From Devosia sp. Root436 (GTDB lineage: Bacteria > Pseudomonadota > Alphaproteobacteria > Rhizobiales > Devosiaceae): a stretch of DNA of 64,000 nucleotides. Shown here in pieces: positions 34,759 through 44,119 of this stretch (positions within the stretch are counted from its first letter, which is position 1; the number at the start of each line of letters is the position of its first letter). The notes below the pieces were generated by a model that was not told the DNA's origin, ran no database searches, and was given only the letters and a program-made list of their open reading frames with translations. A program made the translations under genes and the position numbers. The DNA lies in the NCBI RefSeq assembly GCF_001426345.1, contig NZ_LMEM01000001.1, forward strand, positions 644,264-708,263, given 5' to 3'.

Positions 34759-35820
34759 TTACGCCTCGTGTTCTGCTTCGGGGGCAGCAGCGGCCACCTT
34801 GATCGGGAAGCGGTGCATGGTATCGCCGATCTTGTCGATCAGGCGGCTGCGAGCCATTTCGTAGGCCAGGCTCAGCGCACTCTTGTAGCCGATTTCATCG
34901 GTGCCGCCGTGAGATTTGATGACGATGCCGTTGAGGCCCATGAACACGCCGCCATTGACGGTGCGCGGGTCCATCTTGCGGCGCAGGGCATTGAGCGCCG
35001 AGGTGGCGAACAGTGCGCCGATGCGGCTCATCAGGTTGGATTTGAGGGCGCTGCGCAGATAGGAGCCGACCTGGCGGGCGGTGCCTTCGGCGGTCTTGAG
35101 CGCGATATTGCCGACAAAGCCCTCGGTGACGACGACGTCGACCGTACCTTTGCCGATATCGTCGCCTTCGACAAAGCCATGATAGGTGAAGCCCGAACCG
35201 CTGGCCTCGGTCAGGATGCGCCCGGCTTCCTTGATGTAGTCGAGGCCCTTGACCTCCTCGGTGCCGACATTGAGCAGCCCCACGGTGGGCGCGTCATCAT
35301 CGAACAGGCACCGCGCCAGGGCAGAGCCGAGAATGGCATAATCGACCAGTTGCTTGGCGTCGGCGCCGATGGTGGCGCCCATGTCGAGCACGATGATGTC
35401 GCTGCGCAAGGTGGGCCAGATCGCGGCAATCCCGGGGCGGGCGATGCCCTTCATCGGCCTGAGGCAGAAGGTGGCCATGGCCATGAGCGCGCCGGTATTG
35501 CCGCCGGAAATGGCGACATCGGCCTCGCCATCCTTGACGGCCTGGATGGCCATCCACATCGACGACGTGCCCTTGCCCTTGCGCAGGGCCTGGCTCGGCT
35601 TTTCGTCCATGGCGATGACCGCTTCGGCGTGGCGAATGGTCGATGCCGGCTTCAGCTCGGGGAATTCATCGAGCAGCGGCGCGATCTGCTCCTGCCGCCC
35701 ATGGAAGATGAAGCGGGTATTCTTGCGCTCGCGAAGGGCCAGATAGGCTCCGTGGATAACCGCGCGGGGTGCATTGTCGCCTCCCATGGCATCCACTGAT
35801 ATTGTTATTGTATCGGTCAT
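34759..35820 (-). CDS. plsX: Phosphate acyltransferase PlsX
   Basis: A 353-residue enzyme that converts acyl-ACP to acyl-phosphate for phospholipid synthesis. It has the conserved start [12 protein letters not shown], then [31 protein letters not shown] in the centre and IKSHGGTD near the end. It lies between the YceD gene (79 bases upstream) and fabH, as in many alphaproteobacteria. The last 15 residues are acidic/alanine-rich and not conserved. Confidence 0.96.
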   Translation of the reverse strand: MTDTITISVDAMGGDNAPRAVIHGAYLALRERKNTRFIFHGRQEQIAPLLDEFPELKPASTIRHAEAVIAMDEKPSQALRKGKGTSSMWMAIQAVKDGEADVAISGGNTGALMAMATFCLRPMKGIARPGIAAIWPTLRSDIIVLDMGATIGADAKQLVDYAILGSALARCLFDDDAPTVGLLNVGTEEVKGLDYIKEAGRILTEASGSGFTYHGFVEGDDIGKGTVDVVVTEGFVGNIALKTAEGTARQVGSYLRSALKSNLMSRIGALFATSALNALRRKMDPRTVNGGVFMGLNGIVIKSHGGTDEIGYKSALSLAYEMARSRLIDKIGDTMHRFPIKVAAAAPEAEHEA

Positions 35821-35899
35821 TTCAGCCCGTTCTGCGCCTCACGAGGAGGCAGCCAAACATACCCCATCGGAGAGTCGGTGCAAGCCCTGCCCCTTGGTG

Positions 35900-36448
35900 C
35901 TAACGGTCAATATCGGTGGACTTCTTGAGCTTTTCGAGCGCGGCGAAGGGGCCGGCGGGCGCGCCGGCGACATCGATACCCAGTGAGTCCAGGCTTTCGC
36001 CCGGTAGGCGCGGGTAAGGATCGATGGCCAGCGCCAGGGTCTCGATCAGCAGGGCGCTGAGATCGACCTCAGGGCCGTCGATGTGGTCAGGGAAGTCCTC
36101 GTCTTCCAGATCGACGAAGACTTCCGAGCCGGGAGTCGGCGTGTGGGCATGCGCCTCGGGGAGAAAAACGCGATCGATGGTTTCGTCGATATGCTGGCCC
36201 ACCGGCTCGAAGGTTACCACGGAGGGCTGGACGATATCGGCGATAAGCCGCCCCTGAGCACGGATACCGCCGCGCAGAGGCACGACCGTCAGCGAGGCGG
36301 TGAAGGAATCGATGGCGCCCAGCTTCAGCGCTTCGGCCAGCGCGGCGCGGGTGGGCTCATCCAGCGCAACCTGGACGTCGCGCCCGGTCGCCGGCAGGCG
36401 ATCGATGCGGACCACGGCGTCAAACAGCGGTGTGGCGCCGCCGCTCAC
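35900..36448 (-). CDS. YceD/DUF177 family protein
   Basis: A 182-residue protein of the DUF177 family, often encoded with rpmF and plsX and linked in other organisms to 23S rRNA accumulation. The family's acidic C-terminal part is visible (VDLEDEDFPDHIDGPEVDLS, then IDPYPRLPGES). It starts at GTG overlapping the stop of the chaperone gene (GTGA). The much longer open frame upstream is an arginine-rich shadow of that gene. rpmF is not adjacent. Confidence 0.87.
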   Translation of the reverse strand: MSGGATPLFDAVVRIDRLPATGRDVQVALDEPTRAALAEALKLGAIDSFTASLTVVPLRGGIRAQGRLIADIVQPSVVTFEPVGQHIDETIDRVFLPEAHAHTPTPGSEVFVDLEDEDFPDHIDGPEVDLSALLIETLALAIDPYPRLPGESLDSLGIDVAGAPAGPFAALEKLKKSTDIDR

Positions 36449-36972
36449 GCTGCCGCCTCGAAACTGAGCGAACCCCGGGTGATGGTCTCGGCGGTTTGCG
36501 CGCCAAGGGCCTTGTCTTCGGCCAGCAGGTAATCGGCCAGGGCAGAGACATGGGGACCGGACGCGCCATCGAAGATGTTGCGCGACAGCACGGCCTGCAA
36601 TGCTTCCGCGTCGGCGCGATCCATAGCTTCGTTCATGGCCGCCAGCAGGCCGAAGAAGATGTTGCCCATCTTCTGGATGCGCTTGGGAACACCCAGATCG
36701 CCGACACCCATTTCGCGCAGGGAGCGATCCATGTCCTTGAAGAACAGGTCGAACACCGCCTGGCTGAAATCCTTCTGCTCGCCGGCTTCGGCGCGCAGGC
36801 GGCGGAACAGCAGGGCCATATGCAGGCTGATCATGTCGAAGCGGCCGGTGACCGTATCGGGCACCTGCCACTCGGCATAGAACCGGGGTTGCCGGGATTG
36901 CGCCACAATGGCGCTATAGACGGCATAAACCGGTTCGGTAGCTGTATTCTTGCGAAACAGGGACAGGATCAT
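36445..36972 (-). CDS. Ubiquinol-cytochrome c chaperone family protein (CBP3-like)
   Basis: A 175-residue helical protein of the CBP3/UQCC1 family, whose mitochondrial members help assemble the cytochrome bc1 complex. Recognisable blocks are YAVYSAIVAQSRQPRFYAEW, VTGRFDMISLHMALLFRRL and FFKDMDRSLREMGVGDL. Translationally coupled to the DUF177 gene by GTGA overlap. It is divergent from the omlA gene, with 122 bases between them. Confidence 0.9.
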   Translation of the reverse strand: MILSLFRKNTATEPVYAVYSAIVAQSRQPRFYAEWQVPDTVTGRFDMISLHMALLFRRLRAEAGEQKDFSQAVFDLFFKDMDRSLREMGVGDLGVPKRIQKMGNIFFGLLAAMNEAMDRADAEALQAVLSRNIFDGASGPHVSALADYLLAEDKALGAQTAETITRGSLSFEAAA

Positions 36973-37094
36973 GGGATTGCGCTCAGCATCTCGCTTGCCA
37001 TACGGACAGGTTGGCAGCTAAACATTTCGGCGGCCAGAGGGTCGCCGCCTTGTTGCCGTGCCTATAGTCGAGAGCCATCGGGAAAGTCAAATTC

Positions 37095-37544
37095 ATGCCC
37101 TTGCGTACCGCCTCCGGTTCCATCGCGCCGCTTGCCGCCGCAGCCCTGCTCGCCATCACCCTGGCAGCCTGCACCAGCAGCACGTCGCTGATCACCAAGC
37201 GGACCCAGGGATATGAGATTTCCGAAAGCGCCCTGGCGCAAATCCGCCCCGGCCAGAGCCAGCAATTGGTAACGCTGGTGCTCGGCTCGCCGCAATCGAC
37301 CAATACGTTCGGCGACCAGTCTGCATTCTATTATGTCGAGACCAAGGTGCGGCAGACCGCCTTCGGCATGACGATGATCGACTCGCGCACCGTGCTGGTG
37401 GTGTATTTCGACAAGAACAAGAAGGTCATCGACAAGGCTGTCTATGGCCTCAAGGATGGCAAGTCCATCGCCATCGAGAGCCGCCGCACGCCGTCCTATG
37501 GCGAGGATCGCACGTTCATCGACCAGATACTGCAGTCGTTCTAG
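37095..37544 (+). CDS. bamE: Outer-membrane assembly lipoprotein OmlA/BamE
   Basis: A 149-residue lipoprotein with a signal peptide and lipobox LAAC (the cysteine near residue 26). The SmpA/OmlA domain (about 40-115) includes IRPGQSQQLVTLVLGSPQST. It should sit at the inner face of the outer membrane as part of the BAM complex. The divergent arrangement with the CBP3-like/YceD genes is typical of related genomes. A strong terminator follows. Confidence 0.9.
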   Translation: MPLRTASGSIAPLAAAALLAITLAACTSSTSLITKRTQGYEISESALAQIRPGQSQQLVTLVLGSPQSTNTFGDQSAFYYVETKVRQTAFGMTMIDSRTVLVVYFDKNKKVIDKAVYGLKDGKSIAIESRRTPSYGEDRTFIDQILQSF

Positions 37545-37569
37545 ACGCCCGTAGTCGACAGCCTGCAAG

Positions 37570-37620
37570 GCCCGCACTAAGCTGCCTCTCGATCTGGCGG
37601 CCTCTAGTAGCGGGCTTTTT
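37570..37620 (+). terminator. Rho-independent terminator after bamE
   Basis: GCCCGCACTA pairs with TAGTAGCGGGC (one bulged base); an inner stem GCTGCC/GGCGGC lies within, followed by TTTTT at 37616-37620. It ends two bases before the first possible start codon of the next gene. Confidence 0.82.
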
Positions 37621-37622
37621 GC

Positions 37623-38714
37623 ATGTTGCACGGAACGACGTCTGGAACGATGCTGCCCATTGCGGCAATCCTCATATTCGCGGGCCTGTCGAGCGGGCCG
37701 GCCCTGGCCAAGAGCAAGGTGCAGGACCAGACCCTGCGGCTGGCCTGTATCGGGGCCTTTGGCGATCGCGAACATTTCGACTGGGTGCCCCGCATGGGGC
37801 TGGACAACGCGCTCGCCACTTGCCGCAGCGCCATCGCACAGTTTCCCGACGATGCCGAGGTGCAGTTCTATAATGCCGTGGCGCGGGACCAGTTTGCCGA
37901 GAGTGGCGGTACGCAGGACGACAATCTCTACGCCACCGAAGTCTATCGCCGGCTGGCCACAAGCGGCCTCCCCGTGGCCCAATATGCGCTGGGCACCATG
38001 TTCGACGAAGCCGCCGGGGTGGGTACGGAGGAGAGCCTCGGCTACATGATCGACGCGCGCGCAGGGGTGTTCGGCGCGTCCATACGCTGCGAGGCGCTCC
38101 GCACCTTCGGACTGGCGGACCTCGATGGTAACGGCCCGTCCTACGACATCGTGGCCGCCGAAGGCATGGCGCATGGCAATTATGTCTGCGCCGGCCACCT
38201 CGCCAACATGTTCTGGAATGGCTATGTCAGTGCGAGCGACCTGCCGCTGCCCCTGGGTGACTATGTCCGCTATGCCGCCGTGCATGGCGACCCGGCCGCG
38301 ATGACGCTGCTTGGCCTGTTCTACACTTTCGGCACCGGATCGACCGAGATCGATGCCCTGCTGCAGGGGCAATATACCGCCCGGCAGGACCTGGAACGGG
38401 CGGGATATTGGCTATTGCTGGCTTATTGGGGCACGAAGAGCGCGTGGAGCCAGAACAATTATGACACCTTCTGGGGTGGCGATGCCCTGAATTCGGTGAC
38501 AACGGTCGAGGCGCTGCAAACCGCGCTCAAGGCGCTGGGGCGATACGATGGCGCGGTTGATGGCGTTTATGGCGCCGACCTCTACCAGGCCATCCAGGCC
38601 TTCGGGTCGGCCGATGTCGATGCCCTGTTCCAGACCGTCCGGGCCAAGGAAAAATATGCTGCCGGGCTCGGTGAGCGCGAGCCGCTGCATATCGGAACAA
38701 CGGCGGTCGACTAA
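37623..38714 (+). CDS. Secreted protein of unknown function with Sel1-like and peptidoglycan-binding-like stretches
   Basis: 363 residues from the first ATG. A hydrophobic segment (about 10-29) ending ALAKS looks like a signal peptide; the ATG at 37650 (residue 10) would give a more standard one and may be the true start, since 37623 lies directly behind the terminator. The mature part has repeated helical pieces resembling Sel1/TPR units (VAQYALGTMFDEAAGVG, PAAMTLLGLFYTFGTGS). Its C-terminal ALKALGRYDGAVDGVYG resembles peptidoglycan-binding domain 1. Cysteines are paired in the first 170 residues. Likely periplasmic; the role is unknown. Confidence 0.72.
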   Translation: MLHGTTSGTMLPIAAILIFAGLSSGPALAKSKVQDQTLRLACIGAFGDREHFDWVPRMGLDNALATCRSAIAQFPDDAEVQFYNAVARDQFAESGGTQDDNLYATEVYRRLATSGLPVAQYALGTMFDEAAGVGTEESLGYMIDARAGVFGASIRCEALRTFGLADLDGNGPSYDIVAAEGMAHGNYVCAGHLANMFWNGYVSASDLPLPLGDYVRYAAVHGDPAAMTLLGLFYTFGTGSTEIDALLQGQYTARQDLERAGYWLLLAYWGTKSAWSQNNYDTFWGGDALNSVTTVEALQTALKALGRYDGAVDGVYGADLYQAIQAFGSADVDALFQTVRAKEKYAAGLGEREPLHIGTTAVD

Positions 38715-39907
38715 GCTCTGGCTGGCCTCATCGCCGACCAGCCCAGCAACAGGATTGCCAGTGTGGCCAAGGGAATGGCCAGCAGATTGATGGCCTCCCA
38801 GCCGATCGACTGCAGCAGGAAGCCCGAGCCCAGCGAGGCCAGCGCGCTGACGCCGAATACCACCTGCTCGTTGATGGCCTGCACCCTGCCCGCTTCTTCG
38901 GGCCGATAGGCGCTGGTGAGCATGGTGGTGGAGCCGATGAAGCCGAAATTCCAGCCCAGGCCCAGCAGGATCAGCGTCAGGGTGAAATGACCGACGGTGA
39001 TGCCGTTGAGCGCGACCATGGCGCAGGCAATGATGGTCAGCAGGCCGATTGCCGTCACCAATGGCGCGCCGACACGGCGGATGATCGACCCGGTGACGAA
39101 GCTGGGGGCGAACATCGCCACCACATGCCACTGGATGGCGCTGCTGGCATCGCCGGGCGAATGCCCGCAGAGGTGAACCATGGCCAAGGGAGCCGCGACC
39201 ATGACCAGCGTCATCAGCGCATAGGTGAGCGCGGCCGTTATCATCGGCAGCACGATCTCGGGCTGGCGCAACAGTATCCGGGTCGGACGCCCGGTATCGG
39301 CGCCACTGCCCGGCGCGATGGTCGGCGCCAGCCGGGTCGGTATCAGTACGAGGATGGATGCCAGCGACAGCACGGCGATCACCAGGAAACTGGCCGCATA
39401 TTCGGAGCCCGCGATCCAGGTGCGGGTGAGCGAACTCAGTTGCGGGCCGAAAAAGCCGGCGGCGACGCCACCGAACAGCACCCACGAGATCGCCTGGCTC
39501 TTGAAATTGGGTGCCACGCTATCGGCAGCGGCGAAGCGGACCTGCTGGATGAAGGCACCTGACACGCCGACCAGGAACAAGGCAGCCGCGAACAGATAGA
39601 AACTGCCCAGCATGACACCCAGCGCCGCCATCAGCGAAGCCGGTATGGCGACAGCTGCGCCCAGCATCAGCCCGCGCGTCCGCCCGAGCCGGTAGATGAT
39701 CATCGTGGCCGTGGAGGTCGAGAGCGCCAACCCGACGATCATTGCCGTTACCGGCAAGGTCGCCATGGCAGGATCGGGCGCAAAATTGACGGTGGCCAGT
39801 GCGGCGACCGACATGACGATGGACGAATTGGAGCCGCCGAATGCCTGCACGGCAGCGAGCAGGCCAATATTGCGGAAAGACTGGCTGCGAGAGGGCTCGG
39901 TGACCAC
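38711..39907 (-). CDS. Major facilitator superfamily transporter
   Basis: A 398-residue membrane protein with about twelve hydrophobic segments in two six-helix halves and an MFS-type loop YRLGRTRGLMLGA after helix 2. The GTG start at 39907 is chosen for the GGAG seven bases upstream; the TTG-initiated frame nine codons longer lacks one. Its stop overlaps the stop of the converging secreted-protein gene by four bases. The substrate is unknown; the nearest families are efflux-type MFS proteins. Confidence 0.85.
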   Translation of the reverse strand: MVTEPSRSQSFRNIGLLAAVQAFGGSNSSIVMSVAALATVNFAPDPAMATLPVTAMIVGLALSTSTATMIIYRLGRTRGLMLGAAVAIPASLMAALGVMLGSFYLFAAALFLVGVSGAFIQQVRFAAADSVAPNFKSQAISWVLFGGVAAGFFGPQLSSLTRTWIAGSEYAASFLVIAVLSLASILVLIPTRLAPTIAPGSGADTGRPTRILLRQPEIVLPMITAALTYALMTLVMVAAPLAMVHLCGHSPGDASSAIQWHVVAMFAPSFVTGSIIRRVGAPLVTAIGLLTIIACAMVALNGITVGHFTLTLILLGLGWNFGFIGSTTMLTSAYRPEEAGRVQAINEQVVFGVSALASLGSGFLLQSIGWEAINLLAIPLATLAILLLGWSAMRPARA

Positions 39908-39958
39908 GGATCGACTCCGGCGAGGGAGGCGCAAACTAGACTGAGCAGTCCAGTTCGG

Positions 39959-40462
39959 TCAACTGGGCTTGTCGCCCTCGTTCAGCGCCACGCCGGCCTC
40001 GCGGGCAATGGCATCAAGCGCTGCATTGACGAGGCCACTGGCGTCGTCCTCGTAGAAGGCCTTGGCCACATCGACATATTCGGTGATGACGACCCGGGGC
40101 GGGATATCCTTGCGGCGCAGCAATTCGAAGGCGGCGGCACGCAGGATGGCGCGCAGGGTGGCGTCCACCCGCTCGACCGGCCAGCCTTCGGCCAAAGCGC
40201 GATCGACGGCCGGATCGATGGCGAGCTGGTGCTTGGCGACGCCGGTGACGATCTGGCGGAAGAAGTCGGCATCGGCCGGCAAGTACTGTTCGCCCTCGAT
40301 TTCGCGACCGAGATGGAAGGCGCCGAACTGTGCCAGCGTATCCTCGAGCGTCGCCCGACCGACATCCATCTGGTAGAGCGCCTGCACGGCGGCCAGGCGC
40401 GCGGCACCGCGCTGATTGGCAGGGCGGGCGGTTTGCGGATCGCGTTTGGGGGCGTCGGCCAT
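39959..40462 (-). CDS. nusB: Transcription antitermination factor NusB
   Basis: A 167-residue RNA-binding protein for rRNA antitermination. Family blocks are RGAARLAAVQALYQMD, VERVDATLRAILRAAAFELL and the end VITEYVDVAKAFYEDDASGLVNAALD. The alanine/proline/arginine-rich first 20 residues are common in alphaproteobacteria. It lies 99 bases downstream of ribD. In many relatives ribE and ribH stand between ribD and nusB; here they are absent. Confidence 0.94.
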   Translation of the reverse strand: MADAPKRDPQTARPANQRGAARLAAVQALYQMDVGRATLEDTLAQFGAFHLGREIEGEQYLPADADFFRQIVTGVAKHQLAIDPAVDRALAEGWPVERVDATLRAILRAAAFELLRRKDIPPRVVITEYVDVAKAFYEDDASGLVNAALDAIAREAGVALNEGDKPS

Positions 40463-40561
40463 TCGAATTTTCAACTTTGCTGTGTGGCCGCGGGGCCGCG
40501 TCGCCCAAGGGCATCGCAACCCCATAGTCGTCCACGGGCGGAACTTCAACAGGGCTGCGGC

Positions 40562-41665
40562 TCAATCTGCCTGTGGCGGCCGCTCGTAGAGGATCAAACT
40601 ATCGTCGCCAAGCACCTGCCGGCCGGCTTCGACAAGCCCGGCGGCGGCAATAACGTCGGCAATCGGCCCGTCCATGCTGGCGGGAACGCCATCGGCACCG
40701 ATGGGATCAGCGCGCGTGATCAGGGCAAAACGGTCCACCAGATCGGCTTCGAGCAGGGCGGCGGCGAGGCGCTGGCCGGGTTCGACCAGCAGATTCTGAA
40801 TATGCCGCTCGGCCAGCGCCGCGAGCGCCGCTGTCAGATCAGGACGACCAGCCTTGCCGGCAACGCGCATGGTTTCCACCGAAACCGGTGCATCGACCGG
40901 GGCGGCAGTTTCAGCAATGATCGCAGTGCGATAGCCGGAAAAGCCGCCAATCAGATTCACTTTGTGATCAACGCCAGAGGCGCCTGCCAGCACAATCCGG
41001 AGCGGCGTCGGACCGGCCATGCCGGGCAGCGATACCGTGAGCGTGGGATTGTCGGCGCGCGCCGTTGCCGCACCCACAAGCACGGCGTTGGAGCGGGAGC
41101 GCAGCATTTCGATCCATTGCCGGGCCGGACCCTCGACAGGCGCCCTGCCCTCACCCTGGCGACCGATCATGCCATCGGCCGCGACGACAAGCGCCGCGGT
41201 GACGAAGGGGCGATTGGCGGTGTGACGCAAAATATGGCCGGCATGCAGAGCCAAGGACGGCGCATGATTGGCGAGAACCGTCTCGACGCCCGCGGATTCG
41301 AGCTGGGCCACGCTGCCGCCGGCGGTTCTCGGATCGGGGTCGGCGGCGCCGATGACGACCCGCATGATGCCGGCGCGAATGATCGCATCCACGCATGGCG
41401 GGGTACGGCCCCAGTGGTGGCAGGGTTCGAGCGTGACGTAGAGCGTGCAGCCGGCGGCTTCGAAACCGGCTTGAGCCACCGCCTCGGCCTCGGCATGCGG
41501 ACGGCCGCCCTTGGCGGTCACTGCCCGCGCCACCAGCATCTGCGTCCGTGGATCGACCACGAGGGCGCCGACTGCCGGATTGTCGGCGGTGGTGCCGGTA
41601 AAGGGCGCCGCATAGTGCGCAGCGGCATCGAGCCAGCGCCTGTCCTCGGGCGAAAGCTCGGTCAC
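40562..41665 (-). CDS. ribD: Bifunctional riboflavin biosynthesis deaminase/reductase RibD
   Basis: A 367-residue enzyme for two steps of riboflavin synthesis. The N-terminal deaminase domain has zinc motifs PHAEAEAV and [13 protein letters not shown]; the C-terminal reductase domain (about 150-360) includes [20 protein letters not shown] and [21 protein letters not shown]. It starts at GTG overlapping the nrdR stop (GTGA). In the reductase the usual 'EGG' is 'EPG', a small deviation. The gene has no riboswitch of its own within this operon. Confidence 0.93.
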   Translation of the reverse strand: MTELSPEDRRWLDAAAHYAAPFTGTTADNPAVGALVVDPRTQMLVARAVTAKGGRPHAEAEAVAQAGFEAAGCTLYVTLEPCHHWGRTPPCVDAIIRAGIMRVVIGAADPDPRTAGGSVAQLESAGVETVLANHAPSLALHAGHILRHTANRPFVTAALVVAADGMIGRQGEGRAPVEGPARQWIEMLRSRSNAVLVGAATARADNPTLTVSLPGMAGPTPLRIVLAGASGVDHKVNLIGGFSGYRTAIIAETAAPVDAPVSVETMRVAGKAGRPDLTAALAALAERHIQNLLVEPGQRLAAALLEADLVDRFALITRADPIGADGVPASMDGPIADVIAAAGLVEAGRQVLGDDSLILYERPPQAD

Positions 41666-42138
41666 TCGTCGTCCCGCAGGATGCCCTGCCCTTCGGCAAG
41701 TTCGGCGAGGAAATTGCGGAAATCGTCGGCAGCCGAGAAGTTCTTGTAGACCGAGGCGAAGCGGACGAAGGCGACGTCATCGAGGCCCTTGAGTCCATCC
41801 ATGACATATTCGCCGATCTGGTCGGAGGTGACTTCCACGTCGCCCAGGCTTTCGAGCTGGCGGACAATGCCTGATATCATGCGCTCGGTGCGTTCGGCCT
41901 CGACAGCGCGCTTGCGCAGGGCGGTATAGACCGACCGCGCCAGCTTCTCGCGGTCGAATGGCACCTTGCGGCCGCTCTTCTTGACCACGGTCAGGTCGCG
42001 CAACTGCACGCGCTCGAAGGTGGTGAAGCGGCCGCCGCATCCATTACAGACGCGGCGGCGGCGGATGGCGCCGGAATCTTCGGTCGGGCGGCTGTCCTTG
42101 ACCTGCGTATCGTCGTTGCCGCAATAGGGACAGCGCAT
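41662..42138 (-). CDS. nrdR: Ribonucleotide reductase regulator NrdR
   Basis: A 158-residue repressor. The zinc ribbon is C-P-Y-C near the N-terminus with [14 protein letters not shown], and the ATP-cone follows ([20 protein letters not shown]). It binds NrdR boxes before nrd genes and senses dATP/ATP. It begins nine bases after the glyA stop and is coupled to ribD, the standard glyA-nrdR-ribD order. Confidence 0.96.
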   Translation of the reverse strand: MRCPYCGNDDTQVKDSRPTEDSGAIRRRRVCNGCGGRFTTFERVQLRDLTVVKKSGRKVPFDREKLARSVYTALRKRAVEAERTERMISGIVRQLESLGDVEVTSDQIGEYVMDGLKGLDDVAFVRFASVYKNFSAADDFRNFLAELAEGQGILRDDE

Positions 42139-42147
42139 CGAAAAATC

Positions 42148-43452
42148 CTAGTTGGCGTAGATCGGGAAGCGCGCGGTGAGCGCCTTGACCTTGGCGCCGA
42201 CGGCCGCCTCGACCGCAGCATTGCCCTCATCGGAATTGGCTTCGCGCAAGCCGTCGAGAACCTCGACGATCAGGCTGCCGATTTCCTGGAATTCGGCAAC
42301 GCCGAAACCGCGCGTCGTGCCGGCGGGGGTGCCGAGGCGGATGCCCGAGGTCACGAAGGGCTTTTCCGGATCGAAGGGGATGCCGTTCTTGTTGCAGGTG
42401 ATGAAGGCGCGGCCCAGCCCCTGCTCGGCGCGCTTGCCGGTGGCATTCTTGGGGCGCAGGTCGACCAGCATCAGGTGATTGTCGGTGCCGCCGGAAACCA
42501 CGTCGAGACCGTGGCTCTTGAGGGCTTCGGCCAGCGCGCGGGCATTGTCCACCACCTGGCGGGCATAGGCCTTGAACTCGGGCTGCAGCGCTTCCTTGAA
42601 GGCCACGGCCTTGGCGGCGATGACATGCATCAGGGGCCCGCCCTGGAGGCCCGGGAAAACCGCCGAATTGATCTTCTTGGCGATATCCTCGTCATTGCAG
42701 AGAATCATGCCGCCACGCGGGCCGCGCAGGCTCTTGTGGGTCGTCGTGGTGGTGACGTGGGCATGCGGAATGGGCGACGGATGCACACCGCCGGCCACGA
42801 GACCGGCAATATGGGCCATGTCGACCATGAGCCAGGCGCCGATGGAATCGGCGATCTGGCGGAAGCGTTCCCAGTCCCAGACGCGGGAATAGGCGGTGCC
42901 GCCGGCCAGAATCAGCTTGGGCTTGTGCTCATGGGCCAGGCGCTCGACCTCATCCATATCGAGCAGATGGTCGTCGCGGCGCACGCCATAGGAGACGACA
43001 TTGAACCACTTGCCACTCATATTGACCGGCGAACCATGGGTCAGGTGGCCACCCGAATTGAGATCGAGGCCCATGAAAGTATCGCCCGGCTGCAGCAAAG
43101 CCAGGAACACCGCCTGGTTCATCTGGCTGCCGGAATTGGGCTGCACATTGGCAAATTTGGCGCCGAACAGCTGCTTGGCGCGCTCGATGGCGAGGGTTTC
43201 GGCGACGTCGACGAACTGGCAGCCGCCGTAATAGCGCTTGCCGGGATAACCCTCGGCATACTTGTTGGTCATGATCGAGCCCTGGGCTTCGAGCACGGCG
43301 CGCGAGACGATGTTTTCCGAGGCGATCAGCTCGATTTCGTGCTGCTGGCGGCCCAGTTCGTTCCGGATGGCTTCGGCGATCTCGGGATCGGTCTCGGCCA
43401 GCGTATTGGAGAAGAACTTCGGAAAGAGCGAGGAAGACGTGGCGGCGCTCAT
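42148..43452 (-). CDS. glyA: Serine hydroxymethyltransferase
   Basis: A 434-residue PLP enzyme interconverting serine and glycine with tetrahydrofolate. The PLP lysine is K240 in [15 protein letters not shown]; other blocks are LIASENIVS and [14 protein letters not shown]. The length is normal. First gene of the glyA-nrdR-ribD run. The 239 bases upstream (43453-43691) hold its presumed promoter and no gene that I can support. Confidence 0.97.
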   Translation of the reverse strand: MSAATSSSLFPKFFSNTLAETDPEIAEAIRNELGRQQHEIELIASENIVSRAVLEAQGSIMTNKYAEGYPGKRYYGGCQFVDVAETLAIERAKQLFGAKFANVQPNSGSQMNQAVFLALLQPGDTFMGLDLNSGGHLTHGSPVNMSGKWFNVVSYGVRRDDHLLDMDEVERLAHEHKPKLILAGGTAYSRVWDWERFRQIADSIGAWLMVDMAHIAGLVAGGVHPSPIPHAHVTTTTTHKSLRGPRGGMILCNDEDIAKKINSAVFPGLQGGPLMHVIAAKAVAFKEALQPEFKAYARQVVDNARALAEALKSHGLDVVSGGTDNHLMLVDLRPKNATGKRAEQGLGRAFITCNKNGIPFDPEKPFVTSGIRLGTPAGTTRGFGVAEFQEIGSLIVEVLDGLREANSDEGNAAVEAAVGAKVKALTARFPIYAN

Positions 43453-43691
43453 GGGACAATTACCTCGCAGGAGACGAAACGGGTCAGCATGGCCATGGCT
43501 TTATCATGTCGCGAACTGCGATTCCAAGGCCGGGAAAGAAGGGACAGATACATAAGGGCTCCCTGGTTGCGGATGGGTGCCCAGGCGAGCGGCTCTACAA
43601 GGTTCGCGTTCCCCGATGGTTGCCCATCTTTTCTCGCCAGTCGCGCGAACGGGGCAGTTATGTCCCAGAAGCGGCGCGAAGGAAAGAGGGA

Positions 43692-43898
43692 TCAGGCAAA
43701 CTTGCCCGCCGGCCGGGTCGGCGGCGCTTCGCCCAACTTGCGGCGCAGTTTGGCCAGGGCAACCTGCTGCATCTGCAGCTTCGTGGCGCGGACCGGGGTA
43801 ATGACGATGACTTCGGTGCCCGTGGCAGCATCGATGGCGGCGACCCGCATCTGCTGGCCGACCTGCACGAACTCGAAATAGACCTCGCCGTCGGCCAT
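43692..43898 (-). CDS. DUF6898-type small conserved protein
   Basis: A 68-residue protein, MADGEVYFEFVQVGQQMRVA at the start, then an ITPVRATKLQMQQVALAKL helix and a basic tail. I recognise it as a small conserved rhizobial-order protein (DUF6898). The start at 43898 is chosen because the conserved sequence begins there. A longer frame runs back into a REP-like repeat. No function is known to me; there are no membrane segments or catalytic motifs. Confidence 0.82.
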   Translation of the reverse strand: MADGEVYFEFVQVGQQMRVAAIDAATGTEVIVITPVRATKLQMQQVALAKLRRKLGEAPPTRPAGKFA

Positions 43899-43972
43899 GG
43901 CACGTTCCCCTCGCGGGGAGGATAGGCGGTTTTTGGCATTGGCGGAAGCATGCGGAGTTTTCACATGCGCGG

Positions 43973-44103
43973 TGTCATGCCAGCCCGCGGATCGCTTCGC
44001 TCGAGGACAGGCTCCGCCCGGAATCCATCCTGAGATGGCCCAGCCGCAAGGCAGGCGAGAAGACCACGATGTCACCCCGGCGTGCGCCGGGGTGACATCG
44101 TGG
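43973..44103. repeat. REP-like family A element downstream of the L,D-transpeptidase gene
   Basis: The left unit is degenerate (GTCATGCCAGCCCGCGG to CGGAATCCATCCTGAGATGG). The right unit is a perfect 18-bp hairpin, CCACGATGTCACCCCGGC (44064-44081) with its complement (44086-44103), 16 bases beyond the transpeptidase stop. Confidence 0.8.
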
Positions 44104-44119
44104 TTTGGGAGGCGTTTGG

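Noticed and set aside
36449..36871. N-terminal extension of the DUF177 protein
   Set aside because: The extension is a frame-shifted shadow of the bc1 chaperone gene; the GTGA junction provides the natural start.
37570..37620. Structured leader or riboswitch before the secreted-protein gene
   Set aside because: It is a simple stem with a U-tract, best explained as the bamE terminator.
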